Shown here: piece after piece, positions 8,274 through 14,413 of the stretch
Numbering within the stretch: the first letter of the stretch is position 1
Layout: every line of letters begins with the position of its first letter
Notes under the pieces: generated by a model
What the model saw: the letters and a program-made list of their open reading frames with translations, nothing else
Told to the model about the DNA's origin: nothing
Databases searched by the model: none
Program-made: the position numbers and the translations under genes
From: Chloroflexia bacterium
GTDB lineage: Bacteria > Chloroflexota > Chloroflexia > Thermomicrobiales > JALYUS01
Length of the DNA stretch: 18,827 nucleotides
Direction: 5' to 3'
Assembly (NCBI GenBank): GCA_025928215.1
Contig: JAICJW010000025.1
Location: forward strand, 1-18,827

Positions 8274-10385
8274 ATGGCGTTCGCAACGAGATCGCGCCGC
8301 GCCGCACGGGCAGAACCGGTATGGACGGTCGTTCCGTTCGACGCGTGCGGCGCGTGCGTCGGGGAGATTCCGCCAGCCGTCGCCATCGAAACGCCGCACG
8401 ATCGCGAAACATTGCTCGTCCTCTGCGCGGAAGCCGAACAGGCTGATCCGGACGCGGCGCGGCGCTGCCTGCTCGCGCTCGACGCGTTCCGTGCCGGATA
8501 CGATGCGGCTGGCCCGCGCATGCTCACGAACGCACTGATCGCGGGGATGGAAGAGGCGAATCGTGCGCTTTACGAGCGGCATGCACCGCGCGGGATGCAC
8601 CGGCCGGCCGGTATCGGGCTGGTGGCGCTCGTCGCGCGGGGCGCGGACGCCTATGTTATTCAGGCCGGGCCGGGTCAGGCGCTGATCGTCGGCGCGGAGG
8701 GGATTACCGCCTTGCCGCCGCTGGATAGTCACGGACAGCCCGCCTCCGCGCCGCTCGGCGGCCTGCCGATGATTGAGCCGGACCTCTTTCATATTGACGC
8801 GAGCGACGGATTGTTTGTCGCGCTGTGCATCTCCGCGCTCGGGCGCGTCTTGTCCCGCGAGGACGACAGCCCGCTGCTCGCGTGCGACGCGGCACATGCG
8901 GCGGAGTATCTCGTTTCTCTCGGCACCCGCTACCGGTTGCCGCAGGCGTACGGCGTCGTCTGCTCGACGATGGGCGGGGTCGCCCGGCAATCTGCCCTCC
9001 CGCGCGGGGATGATATGGCCGCGTGGTCCGTGCCCGATACCGGTGGCGACTCGTTTACCGAGTCCTGGCCGGCCGGGCTGCCGATTCCCGCGGAGCCAGC
9101 ACGCCATTCGCGGTATGCCCCGGCGCCTGTGCCGCAAGGTGACGAGGGCGAGCCGCGCTGGGACTATCTCGGTGAGCGCGCGCGGTTATCCTCTCCCTCC
9201 TGGAACGACCCGCATCGCCCCCGGCGTGCCGGGCATCTCCCGCAATTGCCGCCGCGCCTCTGGGTGCTTGCCGGCGGCTTCCTGCTCGCGCTCGCACTTG
9301 CCGGGCTGATCGGCGTCGTTCATTCATTCGCGGCGCACCGCGCGAACAGCGCGACGATACACGAGCTGGACGGTATCGCGGCGGCGCGCGCGCAGGCGGT
9401 TGCACTCGGCGACCCGCAGGCGCAATACACCGCCCTGACAGCGGCGGCTGGGCAGTTGGAACGCGTGGCGGCGGAAGGTCGGCAAACAAAGCGGATAGCA
9501 CAGGAGCGGCAGGCGCTGACGCAGGCGATTGATATGACGACGGGCGTCACACGCGTCACGCCGCGCCCGGTGGCCTCGTTGCCGCATTTGGACGGCGGGC
9601 CGGGCAACCATCGCCTTCTCCTCGCAGGCGACGACGGCACGCTCTATCTGTTCGACCGCGAAAAAAACGACTGGGGCGTGTACGCGGTCAACCCGGCGAC
9701 ACAGAAGACGGATCGCTTGTTCACGACGGGCAATGTGGCGAACAAAGTGCCGGCGGGTGATCTGCGCGGGCTGCTCTGGTTCGGTGGCCCGGCGACGACC
9801 GATCGCACGCGTCTCTTCGCGCGCACCGCGAATGGCGCGTGGGGCGAACTGCCGATCCCCGCCCTCGCGGAGAAACGCCCGACCGCGATAACCATGCTCA
9901 GCGATGGCCTCTATCTGCTCGATAACACGACGGGTGCGATCGTGCGCGTCCCGTTCGCCAATGGCAACGGCGCGCAACCCTGGACGACCGACGCGGCATC
10001 CGCCGAATTGAAGACGGCAGTGGACATGTCGAGCGACGGGCAGACGATCTGGGTCCTCCTCGGCGATGGCCGGGTGCGCGGCTTCGTTGGTGGTGCGCCG
10101 GCGCAACTGATTGCGGCCCCCGTCATCCCACCGCTGAAGGAACCGAGCGCGATTGCATCACCCGCGAGTAGCCCCTACCTGTACCTCGCGGATGGAGCGC
10201 AAGGGCGGATCGTGCGTATCCGGAAGGCGGATGGACGGATTGTGCAGGTCCTCCGCGCGGCGGACGGCGCGCCGCCGATCACACCGATACAGAGCCTGAC
10301 GGTAGATGAGGCCAAAGGAACGCTCTGGTATGTCACCGCTGATGGAATTGTCACCGTGCCGTTGCCGCCCGTTCGCGGTGCATAA
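8274..10385 (+). CDS. PP2C-like pseudophosphatase / TM / beta-propeller protein
   Basis: A 703-aa single-pass membrane protein of unknown function. Residues ~17-235 follow the order of a PP2C phosphatase fold: ETLLVLCAEAEQ where a DGMGG loop would sit, TNALIAGMEEANRALY helix, GIGLVALVARGADAYVIQAGPGQALIV in place of TTxV...VGDSRAYL, LFVALCISALGRVLS in place of LLCSDGL, and QAYGVVC in place of DNxTVVV. The metal-binding Asp positions are all lost, so catalysis is unlikely. Residues ~236-325 are Pro/Arg-rich, 328-350 is a transmembrane helix, 357-420 is helical and possibly coiled-coil, and 435-703 contains repeated strand patterns (GTLYLFD, GLYLLDNTTGAIVRVP, QTIWVLLGDGRVRGF, PYLYLADGAQGRIVRI) like a six-bladed propeller. 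The likely topology is an inside pseudophosphatase and outside propeller. Start ATG has GGGGGTGG very close upstream. Confidence 0.8.
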   Translation: MAFATRSRRAARAEPVWTVVPFDACGACVGEIPPAVAIETPHDRETLLVLCAEAEQADPDAARRCLLALDAFRAGYDAAGPRMLTNALIAGMEEANRALYERHAPRGMHRPAGIGLVALVARGADAYVIQAGPGQALIVGAEGITALPPLDSHGQPASAPLGGLPMIEPDLFHIDASDGLFVALCISALGRVLSREDDSPLLACDAAHAAEYLVSLGTRYRLPQAYGVVCSTMGGVARQSALPRGDDMAAWSVPDTGGDSFTESWPAGLPIPAEPARHSRYAPAPVPQGDEGEPRWDYLGERARLSSPSWNDPHRPRRAGHLPQLPPRLWVLAGGFLLALALAGLIGVVHSFAAHRANSATIHELDGIAAARAQAVALGDPQAQYTALTAAAGQLERVAAEGRQTKRIAQERQALTQAIDMTTGVTRVTPRPVASLPHLDGGPGNHRLLLAGDDGTLYLFDREKNDWGVYAVNPATQKTDRLFTTGNVANKVPAGDLRGLLWFGGPATTDRTRLFARTANGAWGELPIPALAEKRPTAITMLSDGLYLLDNTTGAIVRVPFANGNGAQPWTTDAASAELKTAVDMSSDGQTIWVLLGDGRVRGFVGGAPAQLIAAPVIPPLKEPSAIASPASSPYLYLADGAQGRIVRIRKADGRIVQVLRAADGAPPITPIQSLTVDEAKGTLWYVTADGIVTVPLPPVRGA

Positions 10386-10390
10386 CCGGC

Positions 10391-10414
10391 TTGACATAAT
10401 CGGTGTGGTATGCT
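10391..10414 (+). promoter_or_regulatory. Possible promoter before HPRT gene
   Basis: TTGACA (10391-10396) is followed by an extended -10 TGGTATGCT (10406-10414). The spacer is only 12 nt, too short for a classical sigma-70 promoter, so either the extended -10 works alone or the TTGACA is fortuitous. Transcription would start near 10421. Confidence 0.35.
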
Positions 10415-10439
10415 CGGTGCGCGTAGGAGCGTGGAGAAC

Positions 10440-10496
10440 ATGAATCACACTGCTACGTGGCCGCGAAAGGAAGATGTGTGGCGCAAGATCGCGTGA
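10440..10496 (+). CDS. Putative 18-codon upstream ORF overlapping the HPRT start
   Basis: ATG 10440 to TGA 10494-10496 encodes an 18-residue peptide (MNHTATWPRKEDVWRKIA). TAGGAG (10424-10429) and GGAG (10433-10436) precede it, a better initiation context than most genes in this window. It is in a different frame from the phosphoribosyltransferase, contains that gene's AAAGGA Shine-Dalgarno (10466-10471), and ends 16 nt past its GTG at 10478. Ribosomes translating it would uncover or block the downstream start, so a coupling or leader-peptide role is possible. It may also be chance; no homologue is known to me. Confidence 0.35.
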   Translation: MNHTATWPRKEDVWRKIA

Positions 10497-11515
10497 ACAA
10501 TCCCGATTGGGCTGACCATCCGTCGCTCGTCCAGGGCGATGCACCCGCACCAGCCGTGCCGCCACGCGCCCCATCGGTGCCCGCTCCGTTCGCCCATCAG
10601 GCCGAAGCGGATTTCTCGGAGCTCCTCGACTTCTATCGCATTCCGTGGCTCTATGAACCGACCTCGTTCGCGATTGAGTGGGATGGCGACGCCGTCACGG
10701 AGATGTTCACGCCGGATTTCTACCTGCCCGATCAAGACCTCTACGTCGAGCTCACGACGATGAAGCAGAGCCTGGTGACGAAAAAGAACCGCAAAGTGCG
10801 GCTCTTGCGGGAGTTATATCCCGAACTGCACATCAAATTGCTCTATCGCCGCGATTACCAGCAACTCGTCGCGCAATATGGCTACGGTGCGCTCGAAATT
10901 ACCGAACTGCGGCCGGAGGACATTGACCGAATCCTCGTCAGCCCCGCCGAACTCCACGAGCGGGTTGTCGCGCTTGGCGAGCAGATTTCGCACGATTACG
11001 CGGATCGGACAGTGATTCTCGTCGGTGTCCTGAAGGGCGTCACCTTCTTCCTTGCGGACCTTGCCCGCACGATCACACGACCGCTGGCGATTGATTATCT
11101 GGCGGTAGCGGGATACGGGACGCCGGCGAAGGGGCGCTCGCGGCAGCCGGGCGCGGTGCGGATTATCAAGGACCTCGATGAGGAGATCGTCGGCCAGCAT
11201 GTCATCCTTGTGGAGGATGTCGTCAACACCGGATTGTCGCTCGCCTATATTCTCAAACACCTGAAGGCGAAGAAGCCGGCGAGTATCGCGGTCGTCACGT
11301 TGCTCGATAAGGGAGACAAACGGCTCGTGGATGTGCCGCTCGATTATATCGGCTTCCCATGTCCGAACGAATTCGTGATTGGCTATGGGCTTGATTACCG
11401 CGAGCGGTACCGCAATCTCTCGTTCCTCTGCGTGTTGAAGCCGGAGGCGTATGAGCAGACCGCGCCGCTCAGGCCGCGCGAAGATGTGCTTATGAGCGAA
11501 ACGGCACGCAAATAG
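10478..11515 (+). CDS. Hypoxanthine phosphoribosyltransferase with N-terminal PD-(D/E)XK-like domain
   Basis: A purine-salvage enzyme converting hypoxanthine (or guanine) and PRPP to the nucleotide. The C-terminal ~190 residues are HPRT-like: ILVSPAELHERV start, VGVLKGVTFFLADL pyrophosphate loop, YGTPAKGRSRQPG mobile loop, PRPP motif VILVEDVVNTGLSL, LLDKGDKR and VIGYGLDYRERYRNL. In the PRPP motif the usual catalytic Asp (EDxxDTG) is Asn (codon 11225-11227). The N-terminal ~140 residues are extra: after a Pro-rich leader, SELLDFYRIPWLYEP, FTPDFYLP and YVELTTMKQSLVTKKNRK look like a PD-(D/E)XK restriction-nuclease-type core (acidic Glu in helix, PD, ExT with a displaced Lys). GTG 10478 is preferred for its AAAGGA 6 nt upstream; GTG 10457 is an in-frame alternative without one. 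Usual HPRT is ~180 aa; this is 345. Confidence 0.88.
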   Translation: MAQDRVNNPDWADHPSLVQGDAPAPAVPPRAPSVPAPFAHQAEADFSELLDFYRIPWLYEPTSFAIEWDGDAVTEMFTPDFYLPDQDLYVELTTMKQSLVTKKNRKVRLLRELYPELHIKLLYRRDYQQLVAQYGYGALEITELRPEDIDRILVSPAELHERVVALGEQISHDYADRTVILVGVLKGVTFFLADLARTITRPLAIDYLAVAGYGTPAKGRSRQPGAVRIIKDLDEEIVGQHVILVEDVVNTGLSLAYILKHLKAKKPASIAVVTLLDKGDKRLVDVPLDYIGFPCPNEFVIGYGLDYRERYRNLSFLCVLKPEAYEQTAPLRPREDVLMSETARK

Positions 11516-11536
11516 CAAGAGCCCCAACGGGTCTTG
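11516..11536 (+). terminator. Hairpin directly after HPRT stop
   Basis: CAAGA-G-CCC/GGG-TCTTG (11516-11536) pairs 8 bp with one bulged G and a CAAC loop immediately after the TAG. No T-tract follows, so it is at best a weak terminator. Confidence 0.3.
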
Positions 11537-11552
11537 GCTGAGGCTACCGCGA

Positions 11553-11721
11553 TTACTGGCTCCTGCGCCGCCTGCCATCTCGTCCGGGACTTGCGTCTGC
11601 CGAAACGGCATTCGGTTGTGGATGATCCGTGGCACGTGCCGCGCAGCGGGAGCCCGCTTGCCTGCGCCATTTCCGCCAGTAACTCAGTGAACCGTCCGTA
11701 ACTCCTTGGAACTCTTGCCAT
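11553..11721 (-). pseudogene. Probable frameshifted remnant of an XRE-type regulator
   Basis: From ATG 11721 the reading gives MARVPRSYGRFTELLAEMAQ then ASGLPLR, which looks like the first helices of an XRE helix-turn-helix domain. Near 11641 the sense shifts frame: the alternative frame continues AARATDHPQPNAVSA, resembling the recognition-helix region (LARATGHxQPxxVS), and stops at TAA 11555-11553. In the original frame the ORF runs antisense into the HPRT gene to 11395 with no protein-like sequence. The intact promoter and operator-like repeats upstream support a once-functional autoregulated gene. A 2-nt (mod 3) deletion or 1-nt insertion would explain it; a sequencing error is also possible. 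The remainder of 11516-11842 holds the promoter below and no other gene that I can see. Confidence 0.35.
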
Positions 11722-11742
11722 CTGTACGTTACACTCTGTACG
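11721..11742. repeat. Direct repeats TCTGTACG, operator-like
   Basis: TCTGTACG occurs at 11721-11728 and 11735-11742, a 14-bp period, overlapping the spacer, -10 and start codon of the minus-strand promoter at 11726-11754. The position suits an autorepressor site for the adjacent XRE-like remnant. Confidence 0.45.
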
Positions 11743-11754
11743 GTCGCTTGTCAA
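11726..11754 (-). promoter_or_regulatory. Promoter of the XRE-like remnant
   Basis: TTGACA (11754-11749), exactly 17-nt spacer, TAACGT (11731-11726), then 4 nt to ATG 11721. The -35 is perfect and the -10 is TANNNT. The close ATG predicts a leaderless transcript. Confidence 0.5.
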
Positions 11755-11842
11755 GGGGTTTTGCGCGCAATTTCCGGAGAAATCAGATATTGCCTACAGA
11801 CCGGGCGATCTGCGACTCACCATCGGGCGTGTGCGTGAACGG

Positions 11843-12598
11843 TCAGTCGGCCTCAACCCGGCGCGCGATCGTGATGATCTCCGGGCCGGCGCCGCTCGGT
11901 GGCTGTCCGGCCCAATCCCCGAATTGCTCCTCGATCGTCATGCCCGCGCCGGACACGAACGCGGAGAGCGACGCTGCGTCGAGGAAACGGAGCGCCCCGT
12001 GGCTGACCTCGGGATGATCCCAACCGGGGCTGGTGAATGTGCTGATGCTATGAATGATGTCTCCGACGACCGGCGTCTCTAGGCGGTACTCGCATCGCAC
12101 GACGGCCCCGGTGGCATCGGTGACTTCGCCGCTGTAGCGCTCCGGCCAGCGCTCCCACGCGCGCACCAGCGGGTTGCGCGTCTCGAACGCGAAGCGGCCA
12201 TGCTCGATGAGGGCCGACCGGATCGCGGTGAGCGCGACGCGTATCTCGTCGTCCGTGACGAACTCCTGGAAGGCATGACCGGTCATGATGACCAGGTCGA
12301 ACTCCCGATCCCACCCGACCGATGAAAGGTCGCCGTGGACCCACTCGATGTCCGACCACCGGCGCGCCTGATTGAGCATGCCCACGGCGGGGTCAAGCCC
12401 GCAGAGTCGCCCGGTATGACCGGCTTCCCGCGCCAGGCGTAGCAGCATACCCGTCCCGCATCCCACATCGAGCACGGCCCGCGCGGACATCACGAGTGGC
12501 AGATAGAAGTTGAAGTCGTCCCGCTGCGGCGGCGGGCAAAACGCATCGTACAATGCGGCGAGACGATCCTCGGTGAACTTACGCTCGATCGCGATCAT
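11843..12598 (-). CDS. Class I SAM-dependent methyltransferase
   Basis: A 251-aa cytoplasmic class I methyltransferase. SAM-binding motif I is VLDVGCGTG (42-50), followed by an acidic strand end LCGLDPAVGMLNQARR, motif II-like IEWVHGDLSSVG and the post-motif FDLVIMTGHAFQEFVTDDE with a helix. The C-terminal part (RFAFETRNPLVRAWERW, GDIIHSISTFTSPGWDHPEV) is beta-rich and defines the substrate side, which cannot be identified. The best general match is the Methyltransf_11/25 type of small-molecule enzymes. The start ATG 12598 has no Shine-Dalgarno but sits 6 nt after a -10 box. It is convergent with HPRT and followed on the minus strand by the regulator remnant 120 nt away. Confidence 0.87.
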   Translation of the reverse strand: MIAIERKFTEDRLAALYDAFCPPPQRDDFNFYLPLVMSARAVLDVGCGTGMLLRLAREAGHTGRLCGLDPAVGMLNQARRWSDIEWVHGDLSSVGWDREFDLVIMTGHAFQEFVTDDEIRVALTAIRSALIEHGRFAFETRNPLVRAWERWPERYSGEVTDATGAVVRCEYRLETPVVGDIIHSISTFTSPGWDHPEVSHGALRFLDAASLSAFVSGAGMTIEEQFGDWAGQPPSGAGPEIITIARRVEAD

Positions 12599-12604
12599 GC
12601 CGCT

Positions 12605-12633
12605 ACTCTATCGCGCCCCGCGGAATCGTTCAA
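12605..12633 (-). promoter_or_regulatory. Leaderless-type promoter of the methyltransferase
   Basis: TTGAAC (12633-12628), 17-nt spacer, TAGAGT (12610-12605), then AGCGGC and the ATG at 12598. No Shine-Dalgarno is present, so the transcript probably starts at the ATG. Confidence 0.5.
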
Positions 12634-12725
12634 TCTACAGCGGGGCCGCGCCGCCGTGTCGCCATGCCGCCGACGATGGACGCCCACGGATGCTCCATCC
12701 ACGATGCGTCCGTTGGATCGTCAAC

Positions 12726-12752
12726 AAAAAGAGGCCGCCCGAAGGCGGCCTC
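12726..12752 (-). terminator. Rho-independent terminator of NlpC/P60 gene
   Basis: A perfect 9-bp stem GAGGCCGCC/GGCGGCCTC (12731-12739 and 12744-12752) with a 4-nt TTCG loop on the minus strand is followed by TTTTT (12730-12726). It lies 18 nt past the stop codon of the NlpC/P60 gene and insulates the methyltransferase from it. Confidence 0.92.
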
Positions 12753-12770
12753 TAGGGTGCTGAAGGAATC

Positions 12771-14147
12771 TTATCCGAGGCGGCGGGCGGTGTAGTACTT
12801 CGGCCCGTAGTAGCCGCCGTTGATGTCGCTGACGACGACGCCCGTACCTTCGTTCTCCGCGTGGACGAACCGGCCACCACCGATGTAGATCCCCGCATGC
12901 GAGAGACCGGCAGTGTAGGTATTGGCGAAAAAGACGAGATCGCCCGGTTGCAGATTCTCTTTCGCGACGTATTGCCCGGAGGATGCCTGCTGCCCGATGG
13001 AGTGCGTGATGCTCTGTCCGGCGGCCTTCTGCGCGATATACATGACGAAGCCGGAGCAATCGAAGCCGCTCGGCGATGCACCCGCCCAGACGTACGGGTA
13101 GCCGACATATTTCATCGCTTCCGCGACGATCTTGCCGCCGAGCGAGGTCGCGGTCGCAGGAGCGGACTGCGGCGCGGGGGCCGCACTCGTGGATTGATCC
13201 GTTTTGCTGGCCGTCGGTGGCGCAGGGAGCGGCGTCTTCTTCGTGATCGCGTCGTCCGTCTTCGTCAGGTACGGGCCGACGACGAACCCCTTCGTGCCAT
13301 CGAAGGAGACGGGGACCCAACTATTGCCCTTTGTGTCGGTCGTTACTTTCCCCGCGACGGTCACTACCGTGCCCTCTTCGAGGATGGTCAACACATCAGC
13401 GCTATAGCCGGAATCGTCTCGCATGCGGACGCCCGCGCCGTCCGTGTTCGTTACCTTGACGCGGTCGCCATCCTTGACATCCGGCGCTTTCATGACGGAG
13501 ACATCGGTCGTCTTCGTCGTCGTATCGGTCGGCGTCGCCGCAGGGGCGGGGCCATCGGTCGGGACGAGATAGGTGCCCATCAGGTAGCCGTGCTTCCCGG
13601 CATGATTGACGTGATACCAGGGCGTCCCGTCCTGGCTGAACTTCGGGCCTTCAACGATGAGAACAATCGCGCCTTCCGGCACCATGCCAATCACATTCGC
13701 GTTCGTGTCGGTATTGTCTCGCAGACGAACCCCGCTGCCATCGGTGAAGGTAACGGCGGCGTAACTTGTCAGTTTGCGTGCGGCGATGAAATCGGCGTCA
13801 ACCCAACCGCTCTGTCCGGAGTACTGCACCTGATACCAGCTGACGCCGTCCGCATCGCGCGGCCCGTTGGTAACGAGGACGATCGCGCCTTCAGAGAGCA
13901 TCGTGAGCACGGACGCATTCTTGGAGGCATCGGACCGTAGGCGAACGGCATCGCCGCCCGTATTCGCAATCACAGCGGTCTGCCCGCCGGGGAAAATCAC
14001 CGCGCCCACAGACGACGCGAAAAGATACGATGTCATGGCACTGGCGGAAACGATGGCGGTGCGACGTAGAAAGCCGCGGCGTGTGAGCCGATCGGTCAAA
14101 ACGGAACCCCTCCCAAATAGGCGGCGCGTGGCAATGCGCCGTCCCAT
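12771..14147 (-). CDS. Tat-exported SH3 x3 - NlpC/P60 peptidoglycan hydrolase
   Basis: A secreted cell-wall hydrolase (458 aa) expected to cut peptide bonds in peptidoglycan stems. The signal has the Tat motif TRRGFLR (22-28) and a hydrophobic core to ~50. Three bacterial SH3 domains follow at about 57-121, 130-194 and 229-294, each with VR(L/M)R and a W(Y/V)xV strand (wall-binding), then a Pro/Ala/Ser linker (~305-335) and the NlpC/P60 domain with Cys364 in FDCSGF, His417 in SHAGIYIG and His429 as the third residue. All catalytic residues are present. Start is uncertain: ATG 14147 has GGGGAG only 3 nt away, while TTG 14099 (codon 17) has GGGAGGGG at 7-9 nt and gives a more typical Tat N-region (TDRLTRRGFLR). 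It is a monocistronic unit with its own promoter, long leader and terminator. Confidence 0.93.
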   Translation of the reverse strand: MGRRIATRRLFGRGSVLTDRLTRRGFLRRTAIVSASAMTSYLFASSVGAVIFPGGQTAVIANTGGDAVRLRSDASKNASVLTMLSEGAIVLVTNGPRDADGVSWYQVQYSGQSGWVDADFIAARKLTSYAAVTFTDGSGVRLRDNTDTNANVIGMVPEGAIVLIVEGPKFSQDGTPWYHVNHAGKHGYLMGTYLVPTDGPAPAATPTDTTTKTTDVSVMKAPDVKDGDRVKVTNTDGAGVRMRDDSGYSADVLTILEEGTVVTVAGKVTTDTKGNSWVPVSFDGTKGFVVGPYLTKTDDAITKKTPLPAPPTASKTDQSTSAAPAPQSAPATATSLGGKIVAEAMKYVGYPYVWAGASPSGFDCSGFVMYIAQKAAGQSITHSIGQQASSGQYVAKENLQPGDLVFFANTYTAGLSHAGIYIGGGRFVHAENEGTGVVVSDINGGYYGPKYYTARRLG

Positions 14148-14303
14148 TTTCTCCCCTGGCCCTCAGGCCGCACGAACGGATACGCCTCATCGTTGGCTTT
14201 TCGGCTCTCCCCAGGGCCGATAAAGCAAACCCCACTACAACGAAACAAGTGACCGTGCGCGTAGCCCGGGGAACAGCCAAGAAGAGAGAAGTCCCCGGTT
14301 CTG
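14148..14303 (-). promoter_or_regulatory. Long structured 5' leader of NlpC/P60 gene, candidate riboswitch
   Basis: The predicted leader is ~156 nt (204 nt if TTG 14099 is the start). It contains a 7-bp stem CCGGGGA/TCCCCGG around a 20-nt loop near its 5' end, a CTAC/GTAG long-range pair, a TCGGC/GCCGA stem, and GGCC/GGCC next to the GGGGAG before ATG. A segment CCGAAAAGCCAACGATGAGG partly resembles the 3' conserved part of ydaO/yuaA c-di-AMP riboswitches (AGCxAAC ... AGGCGU). The other ydaO hallmark (GGGGAACC...GGGGUGAAUC) is not seen. The class is therefore unassigned; gene context (SH3/NlpC-P60 hydrolase) favours c-di-AMP. Confidence 0.35.
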
Positions 14304-14309
14304 GTTGCC

Positions 14310-14338
14310 ACCCTACACCCCGAATTTGGATGTGTCAA
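14310..14338 (-). promoter_or_regulatory. Promoter of NlpC/P60 gene
   Basis: TTGACA (14338-14333), exactly 17 nt, TAGGGT (14315-14310). The -35 is perfect. Transcription would start near 14303, inside the gap after the CCA-adding enzyme gene. Confidence 0.62.
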
Positions 14339-14356
14339 CCCCTGTTGCACTCCCTG

Positions 14357-14374
14357 AAAAATCCACGAACGGAC
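14357..14374 (-). terminator. Weak terminator of CCA-adding enzyme gene
   Basis: On the minus strand GTCCG-TTCG-TGGAT can form a 5-bp stem with two G.U ends, followed directly by TTTTT (14361-14357). It lies ~40 nt after the stop codon and just before the NlpC/P60 promoter. Confidence 0.4.
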
Positions 14375-14413
14375 GCACTTTCCCGCTTGGGGCGATCCCT
14401 CCGAGTACCCTGT

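Noticed and set aside
7179..9137. 652-residue minus-strand ORF
   Set aside because: It is antisense to the GT39-like and pseudophosphatase genes, very Arg-rich, and has no recognisable motif; a shadow of GC-rich codon usage.
10391..10414. Canonical sigma-70 promoter from TTGACA and TATGCT
   Set aside because: The spacer is 12 nt, so the pair cannot be called a classical promoter; kept only as a low-confidence extended -10.
11395..11754. 119-residue minus-strand ORF starting upstream of the XRE-like ATG
   Set aside because: Only its first ~27 residues after Met12 look protein-like; the rest runs antisense into the HPRT coding region. Treated as a frameshifted remnant instead.
12861..13940. 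359-residue plus-strand ORF
   Set aside because: Antisense to the NlpC/P60 gene, which has complete catalytic motifs; the plus frame has none.
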